In this document: piece after piece, positions 10,328 through 20,264 of the stretch
Numbering within the stretch: position 1 is the stretch's first letter
Layout: every line of letters begins with the position of its first letter
Assembly (NCBI RefSeq): GCF_001540865.1
Contig: NC_033627.1
Span: 10,269,267-10,333,266 of the forward strand
DNA length: 64,000 nucleotides
Reading direction: 5' to 3'
DNA from: Ananas comosus
Taxonomy: Eukaryota; Streptophyta; Magnoliopsida; Poales; Bromeliaceae
Notes under the pieces: generated by a model
Database searches by the model: none
What the model saw: only the letters and a program-made list of their open reading frames with translations
What the model was told of the DNA's origin: nothing
Made by a program: the position numbers and the translations under genes

Positions 10328-12964
10328 AATGACTAAAAGTCCTGTTCACGAAAATATTACAGGTCCGACAAATGTGTATGATGTGAACGGGGAGGATAAG
10401 GGTGACTGAAGCAGGTATTGTAATGCCTATGCGCATCTAGATCCAGCAGGGAAAAAAGAAGAGGGCGCACCACCGTGATATCCCCTTAGTATACTGCGCT
10501 AGGTTATTGCTGCTAGCTCATGCCCCATCTTAACGCCAAGTATTCGGAATGTTATACTAAGTTGTCATATGGTTCCTCTTATATTCGGTATTATTAGATA
10601 CAAGTACACACTACTTGATGTTGTACTGTTTTACACACTTGTTCCCTAAGGACACTCAATGTTTGTGTTTGTACTTGTACATCTTGACGAAGGTAACTAT
10701 CAGTGAACCATAACTAGTAGGGGCGGTTATTCATACAACTTGTATACTTTACGTTTAGCAACTTGCCATATAGGAGAGCGTGAAGAGTAGGCCGATAACT
10801 ACCAAAAAAGTTGTCAGCACTGTTTGACGCACCTGTAACGTCGCGGAAGACAGGCTACAAAATCTTTTTTAAGTTGGTGAGCTACTTTACAACGGTAGTG
10901 TTTTCGACATTAACCATTCCGCGTTTGAGGGGAGTTGTGGGGTAAATTTGAAAGGCTAGCCAATCAACAGTATTATGGTTTAGCAGCTGGTGGTAGTTTT
11001 CGAAATTGGGTCATACAGGATAGCAATACTTCTAACAGTTGGGTTGCAGTTCGAAGAAGTAGGTATCGGAAGTTAAGAAGGAAATTACGCATTATAACGG
11101 TAAGAAGACTTCGTGAGGATTAAGCTATTTTTTAAAATTCATTCACAAAAAGAAACTTTACTTATAAGTATAACCGGAAGTATACAGCGTTTGTGGTAGC
11201 TACTCGTACTGGAAGTCTACCACCCTTATGTTCACGTTGCTCGAAGCGATTCGGAAATTTTGCTAGACTTTAATCACATTATTGAACTCTAGAACAATAT
11301 GTGGAAGAATCCGTTGAATTTTTGGTGAGGGTTGAGCTCAGTAAGAAGGGGAGTGTTTAACTCTTTCGATCGCCTTTATTTGGTGGTAAGCGTAGCTGTG
11401 GACACCGTTAATTACGCACCGGAGGCATAAAGGGTATGTCTACTCATCGAAGCTATGATTCATTACCGGCCGTTATGAGGGTTGGTACTTAGCTTCCAGG
11501 TTTTCGGGTTTTCCGAGCACTTTTGTAAGAGCATAACGAGCGGTGTGATTATATGAGTTAGAAACATTATCAAAGACCTAAACAACTAAGGTTGTATCTC
11601 TTTATAGCTCCTTCCAGCGTCATACTAACGAGGGTTAACGGCATATATTAAACATTACGAAATAAGACACGGGCGGTTCGGAACGATATACTATACGATT
11701 GTACATTGAGCGAGACTTGAGTTCGAACTTAAAGGTAGCCTGAGTAACATTCGGAACGGAAATCACATCCATCATATTTAACTGTATACTTTCTACTACA
11801 CGTCAAAGTTACAGAACATAAATCTTAACCTTGGTTTGTTCACACGCCTGGAAATATTCAGAAATGAAATTTTTTACTTGATGGAAAGCCAACTCTCCGT
11901 ACATTAGAGGTTCCCGTTCTTAGTTGGTGTGTAGCGTGTCATATAGATCAACATAAACTGAATTGTTGAAATTCGACGTGTAATACACGTTACACGGTTC
12001 GCAGGTTCCGGGAATGATCGCTACTAAATAGTCTTTTTCAGGCTAATCGGGTACGAAGTAGTGAACCTCCTGGGACTAGTTATAAAACAAGTGATATACG
12101 TAGTTGTTGCGAAACTAATTAATTAAGTAATGGGTCCTGTTTGGCAACAGCAACTAGAAGTTTAAGGTGCTTAAGGTGGCCTAGGCCATGTAGAAGTAAC
12201 AACCGTAAACTCAAAAATTAGGTAAGTTGTGGAAGTAGAGCTTACCGCGTACGCTCCCGTAAGTTCGGTGGCAGTACTAGTCCTAGGTTTCTTGTGCGTT
12301 GTTTCCTGAGGAGCAGTAGTGATCTTAGTCGTAGTTAAGCGGGAACTAGGAGAAGTAGTCAAAGTGATTGTATGAGGAGTAGTGAAGATGAATGCAGGTT
12401 ATCTAGTCAACATCAGTGAGGGGCTAACCAGGTAAGTGCTACTCATGTACTACCTAGAAGTAAAACTATTCCTCCCTATCATAAAGAATGACCGGTTCGG
12501 CTGGTAACTACTTGTGATCTACCAGGACCTGGACGTAGATGTATTCCTCCCAATCATAAAGAATGAAGGGTTCGGCCAGTAAGTACTTGTGATCTACTAG
12601 GACCTGGAAGTAGATGTATCCCTCCCGATCATAAAGAAAGAAGGGTTCGGCCGGTAAGTACTTGTGATCTACTAGGACCTGAAGTAGATGTATCCCTCCC
12701 GATCATAAAGAAAGTAACGTTCGGCCGGTAACTACTTGTGATGTACTACCTGGAAATAAAACTATTCCTCCCTATCACCAAGACTGAAGGGTTAGGCAGG
12801 TAAGCACTTGTATTCTACTACCAGCACCTGAAACTATTCCTCCCTGTCATCTGGACGTCTCTATATATTCTAATTGATAAGTGTAACTAAAAAATGCATT
12901 GATTTAGTATGTTAGTGGATGGTGAGTAAAATTAGTTGGTTGCCTCTGCCTAGGTAGTGTCGTC
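10328..12964. pseudogene. MULE-1 transposase, MuDR type (mirrored)
   Basis: Read right to left, the domains in order are: 25-residue tandem repeats (12860-12420); an acidic stretch; a CxxxxxCxW...HxC domain (VRCVVDSCPWRLHAS, near 11940); the DDE-type core (FSRAFWAFGPS, SIEATHLYGKYGG near 11460-11395, LISDRFKGLAKLV near 11210, HRWCLRHMK near 11140); NRSESLNGVLRG; a SWIM zinc finger (CSCLCL and TGIPCSHIL, 10620-10575); and a C-terminal CCHC knuckle (CSMCKQPGHYKSTC). The frame ends at a stop at 10330-10328. Two in-frame stops occur, TGA near 10987 and TAA near 10600. Where MULEs usually have the first catalytic Asp, this copy reads Glu. The gene is otherwise remarkably complete. Confidence 0.9.
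12420..12860. repeat. About six 75-bp coding tandem repeats in the MULE-1 transposase (mirrored)
   Basis: Read backwards, units of about 75 bases encode GPGSSSVHEWPAWEERNTSP, followed by PYVDE. The outer units are more divergent. MULE-2 has a decayed equivalent at 15236-15640. They lie between the N-terminal domain and the acidic linker. Confidence 0.75.
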
Positions 12965-12965
12965 N
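12965..12965. other. Single N, right edge of the mirrored segment
   Basis: To its right the sequence is normal: 12966-13190 matches the LTR interior near 30610-30850. Confidence 0.95.
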
Positions 12966-13190
12966 CGACCCCGTAGGCTTCTCTATACCGCACGAGCGGG
13001 CATAAGTCGCGTAGGCCAACTCCGGAGTGCCGGCTTGTAGGGAGCGACCCTCACAAGCATGTGCGAATGAGCACAAATGGCAAGCAAGCAAAGTCACCGT
13101 CTCAAGTATCCAATCCTCATGTCTATAACATGGTAATAGTCACTAGTAACCCAACGGTCTAGTTCTATATCTCAATGTGATGTTCTAACA
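12966..13190 (-). mobile_element. LTR fragment, part 1, interrupted by MULE-2
   Basis: The block containing AACTCCGGAGTGCCGGCTTG and ATGGCAAGCAAGCAAAGTC is shared with 30660-30740 of the solo LTR 29784-32425. The LTR resumes at 18581 after MULE-2. Its TGTCA end would lie left of the N at 12965 and is missing. Confidence 0.8.
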
Positions 13191-13199
13191 CTCACTATG
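13191..13199 (+). repeat. 9-bp target-site duplication of MULE-2, left copy
   Basis: CTCACTATG here is repeated exactly at 18572-18580. A 9-bp duplication is diagnostic of the Mutator superfamily. Confidence 0.93.
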
Positions 13200-13690
13200 G
13201 GGCTTTTTTTGCAAATAGCCCCCTAACAAATTTTATTTGCAAAAATAGCCCTGTCCAAAATTTATTTGCAAAAATGGCCCTGGCCCTGCCACGCCAGCGC
13301 CACGTCAGCGCCACGCGGGCAGGGCCTGGGCCAGGTATTCAAGCTGAACACGGTGATTCGTTCACCGTGTTTAAACACGGTGAACCAATCACCGTGTTCA
13401 ATAGGAATCGTTATTTCTATTGAACACGGTGAACCAATCACCGTGTCTAGCACAGTAATTGGTTCACCGTGTTCGATAGAAAATGGTATTTCTATTAGAC
13501 ACGGTGAACTATTCACCGTGTCTAGACACGGTGAACCATTCACCGTGTTCTCTTTGAATACACACCCCGTCTCGATCTCTGTCTCTGAGTGCAATTCTAT
13601 TGGACACGGTGAATGGTTCACCGTGTCCAGCAGACCACTCTAGACACGGTGAACCATTCACCGTGTTCTCTTTGAATACACACCCCCCCC
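13200..13690. repeat. MULE-2 left TIR with CACGGTGA palindrome array
   Basis: The first 200 bases match the reverse complement of 18371-18571 with few changes. From about 13350 to 13670 there are more than ten CACGGTGAAC/GTTCACCGTG palindromes, each able to form a small hairpin. A 45-base unit ending CACCGTGTTCTCTTTGAATA is repeated at 13536 and 13655. Confidence 0.85.
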
Positions 13691-13699
13691 TCCCACCCC

Positions 13700-13786
13700 C
13701 GAACTCTGTCTCGATCTCTCTCTCTCTCTCTCTCGATCTCGATCTCTCTCTCTCTCGCTCTCTTCCTCTTTCTCTCTCTCTCTCTG

Positions 13787-13818
<32 letters not shown>

Positions 13819-13930
13819 CCTTTGTTGCCCGAGGTAGCTTCATTCCTCGTTCTCCCTAGCCCTAGAAGCTTCTCTCCTCCCCCACTCTCTCTCTCTCTCT
13901 CTCTCTCCCTCTGTGCGCTCACTGTGATAA
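13700..13930 (+). repeat. CT-rich microsatellites and a (CCG)n run
   Basis: TCTCTCTC tracts at about 13717-13785 and 13885-13910 flank a run of GCC triplets at 13791-13818. It lies between the TIR and the transposase leader; any open frame through it is low complexity. Confidence 0.85.
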
Positions 13931-14290
13931 GCCCACCCACCCGCCTCTGTGAGGATTCTCACAGTGAGATACGGGCTTCTCACTGTGAGAAAGTCCACCC
14001 CCCTACAGTGCTGGGAGTGCTGGGGGGTGGTTCACTGTGCGGGCGGGGGGGGGGCCCAGTGAGAAGCCTCGACACGTGTGAAGAATCGCCTCCCCCACCA
14101 GCACTCTCTCACAAGTGTTGAGAAGCACACTGTGAGGATTCTCACTGTGAGGCGCGGGGGGCGGGGGGGGGGCGGTTTCACAGGTGAGAAGCCACTGTGA
14201 GCACTCCCCCCTAGCAGTCGTCCACAGTGGTTCTCACTGTGAGAAGCCACTGTGAGCACTTCCCACAATGAGAGCCACCCCCACCTGTGA
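13930..14290. repeat. CACAGTGAG palindrome array of MULE-2
   Basis: Repeats of TTCTCACAGTGAG and CACTGTGAGAAGCC in both orientations, interspersed with G/C runs, match the array at 969-1200. Confidence 0.75.
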
Positions 14291-14574
14291 AGAAAGACTC
14301 TTAGCCTTCCTCACATGAGAAGCCTGTTCCCACTGCCCCTCCTCCCACCCAAACTCTCTGCAACCCCCGCACCCCCCTTACTTTCCTGATTGGTTCTCTG
14401 TTCCTTTGTCACAGGTTATTCCGCGTTCTTAATTGCCAAGTAGTCGCGCCCGCCGACCGTCGCTTGTACAATGGGTAATACCATCTTTTTACCCTCTTTT
14501 TTGTTGATATGTTAGAATGTGATATGTCTTGAGTTTAATAATTTTTACTGTTAATATATAAACTTTAGCTCTAT

Positions 14575-15150
14575 ATCTTGGCAACATTGTTTCCTTTTCT
14601 TATCCATTAGGACGGAAATTTTCAGACATAATGTACACGAGTATAATTGGTGGCCGTAAAGAATTGATTGCGGTCCACACGCAATATCTCATTTGGATTT
14701 AGAGATGGCAAATAAATACAATTGTGTACTATTATGATCAAGTGAAGACCGTCTACGATCACGGTGAAATGTCAATCGGGAGGCGAATGGGAATTTGTTA
14801 ATCTCAAATGACAATACACTATCTGGCGTGAGAGTATATTTCCGTTCATGGATGTATAAAATAACTGATAAACGATGGTCGACGAGCAGCGACGTCCAAA
14901 TTACCGTTCATCAAACGGGAAATGTGTCGATACCCGATGATTCAAGAGGAATTCAGTCAATCGCACGACGAGGTCGTAACAAGTAAAAGTAATGATCTTT
15001 ATAAATCTTTTTCGTGATTTCTCAATTAGTTTTAGGTGCGCAGAAATAAATAACTTTTGTCTTGTAGGTGTTTCAGAGACGTTTGGAGTTCCATCTCAGC
15101 CCAGTTGTGCAGCAATTGCCAATCTGTTGTGATGGATCGTCTCCGTGGTT
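14575..15150 (+). pseudogene. MULE-2 transposase, N-terminal exons (frameshifted)
   Basis: It is collinear with 1440-2025: GGCCGTAAAGAATTGATTGC, then the WEFVN and NDNTLSGV regions, then the exon starting after TGTTTCAG (15075) encoding FGVPSQP. Many single-base gains and losses break the frame. Confidence 0.85.
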
Positions 15151-15235
15151 GAATCAAAATGAGTGGTAGGTCGGATTGTATGATTGTGTTACATTAAAAA
15201 ATCAATGTGAATAGTTAATCTTATATATCTCTTAC

Positions 15236-15640
15236 AGTCTTACCTGCTCCCTCTATATTAAGGTCCAGACCATCACTCTATGTTCACGAATGAGCATTGA
15301 AAGTCAGAACCACCTATCCCTCCTCCATCAAAATGAATGGTCATGCTGGTAGTGTTCATCAATGCCGGCATTGGAAGAAAGAAATACTAGCACCTCCCTC
15401 ATGTAGATAAGTCAGGATCATCTAGTGTTCATGTACACTCGCGCTTGGGAAGAAAGAATACTAGCCTCCCTATGTAGATGAAGGTCAGGATCAATCATGT
15501 GTTCATAATGGCCGCTTCGGAAGTAAGAAATACTAACCTACTTATGTAGCATCGAAGGTCAGACCATCTAGTATTTCAATGTTCCGGCTCTGGTCCTCCT
15601 TATCAAATGAAGGATCATCATGTACTCATCGGAAGGACCA
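15236..15640 (+). pseudogene. MULE-2 degenerate 75-bp repeat region
   Basis: Decayed units of GATCATCTAGTGTTCATG...GGAAGAAAGAAATACTAG correspond to the transposase tandem repeats read backwards at 12860-12420. Confidence 0.7.
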
Positions 15641-16650
15641 ATCGGGAGTGACTACAACTGATCAGTTGACGTAAAGTAGAAGTGATAGGATATGTTAGTG
15701 TAAACGATGAAGAGGAGTCAAGGGCGAATTGATGCTGATTCTAGTGATGACGAGGAGTTTCCGTTTAATGGTGTTCTTTGGATCCTGATCATTGACGGTG
15801 GCTGGAATTGCCTTTGAATCGCGCCATTCGAGATGAAGGTTTGAATGATTGAAAACTCAAATGCCAACAACGAAGATGTACCCGGACCGGTGAATTGTGG
15901 AATTTGAAGCATCAACGACAACGTTTGTCCTGGGTAATGAATAATTAATCAAAGCGTTGGTTGATGGCATATAGTGAAAAAATATTGATCAGGCGTCCGT
16001 CCAAGCTGATGAAGCATGGCTGAATCGGACTTTTTCTGATAAGCATCTATCGCTAGTAAGGGCTGGACGCTTGACACATTCACAATACTGTGCGCTAAAG
16101 TTGTTATAGTCAAAACAATAGATATCTGTGCGATGTCTGTGGTGATTCTGCCCTGGAGATTACATTGCCTCTCAACCGAAAGGTAGTTATTTTTAAAGTA
16201 AAGACTGTATAAAGGTCTCGCACACTTGTTTTGGCTTCCGATCTCTAAATACAGAGACATCGAAACTGCACATACATCTTTCATAGCGTCAATTTATACA
16301 TACATGAGGCAAGGCTTACAATGATCGATGAAATCAAGCTCTGAGTTCAGAGGATTACACGTTAGCATATCATATAGCAAGGTTGCGGCACAGAATAAAG
16401 CACTGACAAAATTATTATTACGAGTATGGAGCAATCAATACGTGCGACCTTTCCTCGATATTCTCTATGGTTGAATCAACAAATCCAGGAACTATTACAA
16501 ATTGAGTATATAGGTGTGGGAGCATACAGAATGTTTTCACGAGCCTTTTGGGCTTTTTGGGACCGTCGATTCATGGTTGGAGATTGCGCCATTACTTAGT
16601 ATCGATGCTGACTCTCATGTATGGGAAGTGCCTATGCTCAAATTTAAAAG
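15640..16650 (+). pseudogene. MULE-2 transposase, central part, truncated
   Basis: The acidic linker (near 15700) is followed by a frameshifted CxW...HxC domain (near 16130-16215) and then FSRAFWAFG with LLSIDADSHVW near 16530-16625. Here the first catalytic position is Asp. Similarity to MULE-1 then stops, and PMD sequence follows from about 16745. The two remaining DDE residues, the SWIM finger and the CCHC knuckle are deleted. Confidence 0.82.
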
Positions 16651-16744
16651 ATTATTCAATTTTTACACCGCGTTATTTTCACAATAGTTCAATATATGAT
16701 TTGAAACGCTAATCATATGTAGTTTTCACCAGAAGTTAGTATAG

Positions 16745-17800
16745 AGGGCTTTGACGGCGCAGTGTTAAGAGACGTTCCCACTTTTGTTTGCGCGGAGTCG
16801 CCAGGTTGGCGATCGAGACTACCTTAGTTCTGCTTCCAGCATTATTGAGCATCCATCATCCGGATCGTGTCGCTTCGCCCAGTTTTAGGCTACTACAGCA
16901 TATACCAACGCCTGGCTGTGCCATAAGCCTCGCGATCAATTCAGAGGCCAGAGCAGATGAGGGATTGGGCGGCAATACAGCTCATAATTGCCGTTGTGAA
17001 TGATAGATTAGTAGATATAGCAGAGGTGGCCCTGAGACAGATCAGATCGGATACGAATAACACTATTGTTACAGCAGTGGTATTGGATCGATCACCGGAG
17101 GTGGATTCTAGACCTGTCAGCGGCCACCACATCGCCTATCAGGCCACGTGACACCTCGAGCAGAGTATTTGGTATTGATTATAATTGCAATATCTTTTTA
17201 TATTAATTTTAATATATACAATGAATTTCGTATAATCTTTTTTGATTGTCTTTTATTCTCAGGTTGATATCGTGCAGAGATCACATTATACGATCAGACC
17301 GTGTCCTACCGCATATTGTCACGAGGTGGAGTCTTAGCTACGCTTCCACCATGTACCTCCAGGACCAGCAGACTATGGTGGAGCATCGACGTCCGGCCAT
17401 GCACCCGATATAGTCCACTGGATGCCATCATCACCGATGGGACCACCTTATGCTGATGTTCGGACCCGGCACCAGCACTAGTAACAGGATCCAGCTCCGA
17501 GCAGGTGATTATTGTTTATTTTAGGCGTCGACGGTGATCGAGTCTATCCGTACAAGATCAGCCTTCCTCTTCCAGCTCCTCCACGGCAAATCAGCCCTCC
17601 TCTTCAGCTCCTCCAACGGCCAGACATACTACGGCACGGGCTACTGCTGTGATTGAGCCGTTATTGAGGGTGCTGCTATAGAGCATCTAGACCAGTTGGA
17701 GATCTTGGAGCTTATGATGAGCATGATGTTGGTCGTGGTCGCGGACGTGGTAGGCGACGTGGTCGAGGAGGTCGAGGAGGAGAACATGATATTATATTTA
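16745..17800 (+). pseudogene. MULE-2 PMD gene, C-terminal part
   Basis: It matches the mirrored PMD gene from YDDAVLETLPPF onward: a decayed block at 16745-16950, then NDRLVDIAEVAL (16998-17033), an intron (about 17150-17262), and an exon starting VDIVQRSHYTIRPC-like. The serine/proline tail and GRGRGRGRRRGRGG (17735-17785) close it. Frameshifts are present, and the N-terminal two-thirds of the domain are missing. Confidence 0.78.
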
Positions 17801-18059
17801 TATATTATTGTATAACTTGCATTTATTTTGTATATCTGTTTTTGATTATTTGGTATTTATTATATTATTGAGATTCTAATTGGTTTGTGATGTTGTAATG
17901 TGTATTAATTTTGTGATGTTGTGATGTGTATTACTTTTGTGATATTGCTGATGTGTTGTGATGTGTTGTGATGTGTTTTGATAGGTATCTGTATTGTATT
18001 CTTGTATTGAATCTTGTAATTGATTTTTCTGCGGCAAATTTTTAGTTGTGTGGGTAGTT

Positions 18060-18571
18060 GTATTGAGACACGGTGAATGGATCACCGTGTCCAATACAAA
18101 TGTATTGGACACGGTGATCCATTCACCGTGCCCATTGACACGGTGAATGGTTCACCGTGTCCAATACAAATGTATTATGCACCCCCGAAAATGGCTAAGT
18201 CCGTGTCCAATACAACTAGCCAGGCCGTATTTGGCCAAGTATGGAAGTGATGGACACGGTAAATGGTTCACCGCGTCTAAACGCGGTGAACAGTTCACCG
18301 TGTTTAGACACGGTGAATGAATCACCGTGTCTAATGCAAACTAAACCCCGGCGGGGCGTGAGTAACACTGTGAACACGGTGATTGGTTCACCGTGTTTAG
18401 ACACGGTAAACGAATCACCGTGTTCAACTTAACTACCTGGCCCAGGCCCTGCCCGCGTGGCGCTAACGTGGCGCTGGCGTGGCAGGACCAGGGCCATTTT
18501 TGCAAATAAATTTTAGACAGGGCTATTTTTGCAAATAAAATTTATTAGGGGGCTATTTGCAAAAAAAGCCC
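18060..18571. repeat. MULE-2 right TIR with palindrome array
   Basis: CACGGTGAATGG...CCATTCACCGTG palindromes at 18065-18160 and 18255-18425 lead into the outer TIR (about 18430-18571). It is the inverted counterpart of 13200-13690. Confidence 0.85.
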
Positions 18572-18580
18572 CTCACTATG
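18572..18580 (+). repeat. 9-bp target-site duplication of MULE-2, right copy
   Basis: CTCACTATG, identical to 13191-13199. Confidence 0.93.
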
Positions 18581-20030
18581 CTTAGTGCCTCTTTATGACA
18601 CTTAAGCCTTGCTATAAGCTAAGCACATTTCATATTCCATGTTCTATTTATGACATTAGTACTAGGTTCACATATAACCCGAGCTCAATGCCCCTTTATG
18701 ACATTAGCCCAATCATACTCAAGTAGTACAAGTCCCCAAGCCTCTTAATGCTTACTAAAATCCCTTGTGTCGTAATTAGGCACAGGTTTAAATGCATGAA
18801 ACAATGCTCATTTTCATTGTAAGAAAAATGGTCCCAAGCCCAACATAAGAACGCCAAATGCTAGTACAAGCCTCACATGCAACTCTCTACTACATAGAGA
18901 TCTGAAAATTCATTATACATGACATAGGGATGTCATGCCTTCTAAAATTCACAATAAATACATCTAGCCTGAAAATGCATGAATTTCCACTTTACGAAGC
19001 ATAAATCACCAAATATGAGCATTTCTCATATTGTAGGCTAGGTCAAATCCACCAAAACTTGCGCAACCCTTCGTAAGCTCCGACGAAGATGCCCACTAGC
19101 CTCCTAGTACCCTAGAGGTATAAAAACAAAGGTTAAACGAACCTTATGAACAACTACAAAAGCAAACATTATCCATCTATGCCAAAGAGGCTAAAATCTC
19201 ACCTATAGTGTAGAAATCCCTCTTCAAAGCTCAAATGGAAGCTAAATCCCTTCCGAAGCAATCTAAACCAAGGTTCTAATCCAATTAGATTAGCTCAAAA
19301 AACCTCTAATCAAAAAGCCCCAAATAAACCCTAGATTTTCCATTCTAGGGTTTCATCTCCCAAAAACTATCAAAACTAGATCTAGAGGGGAGAAATGGGC
19401 AACTAACCTCTTTAGAAGCTCCAATCTAAGCTCCAAGAGTGAAGATCTCCTCTCTAGTAAGCTCCAAGTCCAAGCCTTCAAGCACCAACAAGGTGGGAAT
19501 AGAGGGAGAGGGAAAAGCTCCAAGTCCTCAAGCTTGGTCTTCTTCTTCTCCTTCTTCTTCTCCTTTTTCTTCTTCTTCTTCTTGAGAGAGAAAGAGAGAA
19601 AGAGATGAGAGGGAGTGAGGGAAATGAGAGAGGTAGAGAGCCCTGCCCCCTCTATACCCTCTAAGAGATGTAACAATAGCAGAAAAACCCCTCAACAAAT
19701 CAACCAAAGTATCAGCCTGGACTGGGCAATTTTCGCCCAGAGGGACCAGTCTCTCCCAGCTGGGACCAGTCCCTCGGGACCCTCCCGCAAAACCAGCTCT
19801 CGGAAACCGGTCTCCCCAGCCCGGGACCGGTTGCCTTGCCGTGGGGGACCGGTCTCTCTCACCAGGGACCGGTCCTCGGGAGTAAAAATCTCAGGACTTG
19901 TCCAGAAACTCAGATTTCGAACTTTTTGGTCGGAATACAGTCTACGACCCTCCACCATGTGTGGGAAAAGCTCGGAACACCAAACCCAAACACTCGAACC
20001 TTGCAATTTGCGAAAGTCCAGCGTGTTACA
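18581..20030 (-). mobile_element. LTR fragment, part 2, ending GTGTTACA
   Basis: It continues 12966-13190 after MULE-2. The right end (TTGCAATTTGCGAAAGTCCA then GTGTTACA) matches the end of the solo LTR at 32425, so on the minus strand the LTR starts TGTAACAC. A cluster of GGGACCGGT motifs at 19735-19885 occupies the place where sister LTRs carry TGTACCGGTACA. A GAAGAAG/CTTCTTC-rich tract lies at 19540-19610. No real gene is seen. Confidence 0.8.
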
Positions 20031-20264
20031 GTCTCACCCTATAATGTCGACCTATCTAGGTCAAGTCATTCCTCAACCTAAGTTTAAAAACATTAGGTCC
20101 AATGCCACTATACTCATAGCCTAGGTTCTACAACACTAGGTCCGTTGTTCTTTACTACCTAGGTTCATTTGACTCTAGGTTCATTGTCACTATATTCATA
20201 ACCTAGGTTTACTTGACTCTAGGTTCAATTCTCAACCTATGTTCCATAACACTAGGTTTAATAC
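20031..20264 (-). mobile_element. Outer LTR (level 1), left piece
   Basis: Short degenerate repeats around ACACTAGGTTCAATGCCACT and CCTAGGTTCA continue at 34229-34380, on the far side of the nested insertions. The same type of sequence precedes the conserved block in the LTR 60429-63500. Confidence 0.6.

Larger units (their letters stand above)
2027..12964. other. 10.9-kb segment written backwards (reversed, not complemented)
   Basis: Read from 12964 down to 2027, the text matches forward sequence elsewhere in the window at many points. Reverse of 12964-12900 matches 15124-15182; reverse of 7395-7320 matches 17262-17340; reverse of 3090-2990 matches 38000-38090; reverse of 2100-2027 matches 29577-29655. 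Backwards it encodes a MULE transposase and a plant mobile domain protein, with GT-AG introns in the right places. Read as given, or reverse-complemented, it has only short unrelated frames. The segment ends exactly at two single Ns. Reading it backwards also continues the MULE-1 gene across 2026. This is best explained as an assembly or patching error. Confidence 0.96.
13200..18571 (+). mobile_element. MULE-2, complete Mutator-like element (5372 bp)
   Basis: Terminal inverted repeats of more than 200 bp start GGGCTTTTTTTGC and end GCAAAAAAAGCCC, and exact 9-bp target duplications flank the element. Inside, left to right: palindrome array, CT-rich and CCG-repeat leader, second palindrome array, transposase pseudogene, PMD pseudogene, right palindrome array. 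Both genes are broken by many small indels, and the section from the transposase core to mid-PMD is deleted (near 16640-16740). It probably could not move by itself but could be mobilised in trans. Confidence 0.93.

Noticed and set aside
10935..11123. 62-codon plus-strand open frame with a basic C-terminus
   Set aside because: It is the MULE transposase region read in the wrong direction; the backward reading gives the true protein.
13600..14121. 173-codon open frame rich in Ser, Leu and Arg
   Set aside because: It runs through CT and CCG microsatellites and a palindrome array and is low complexity, not a gene.
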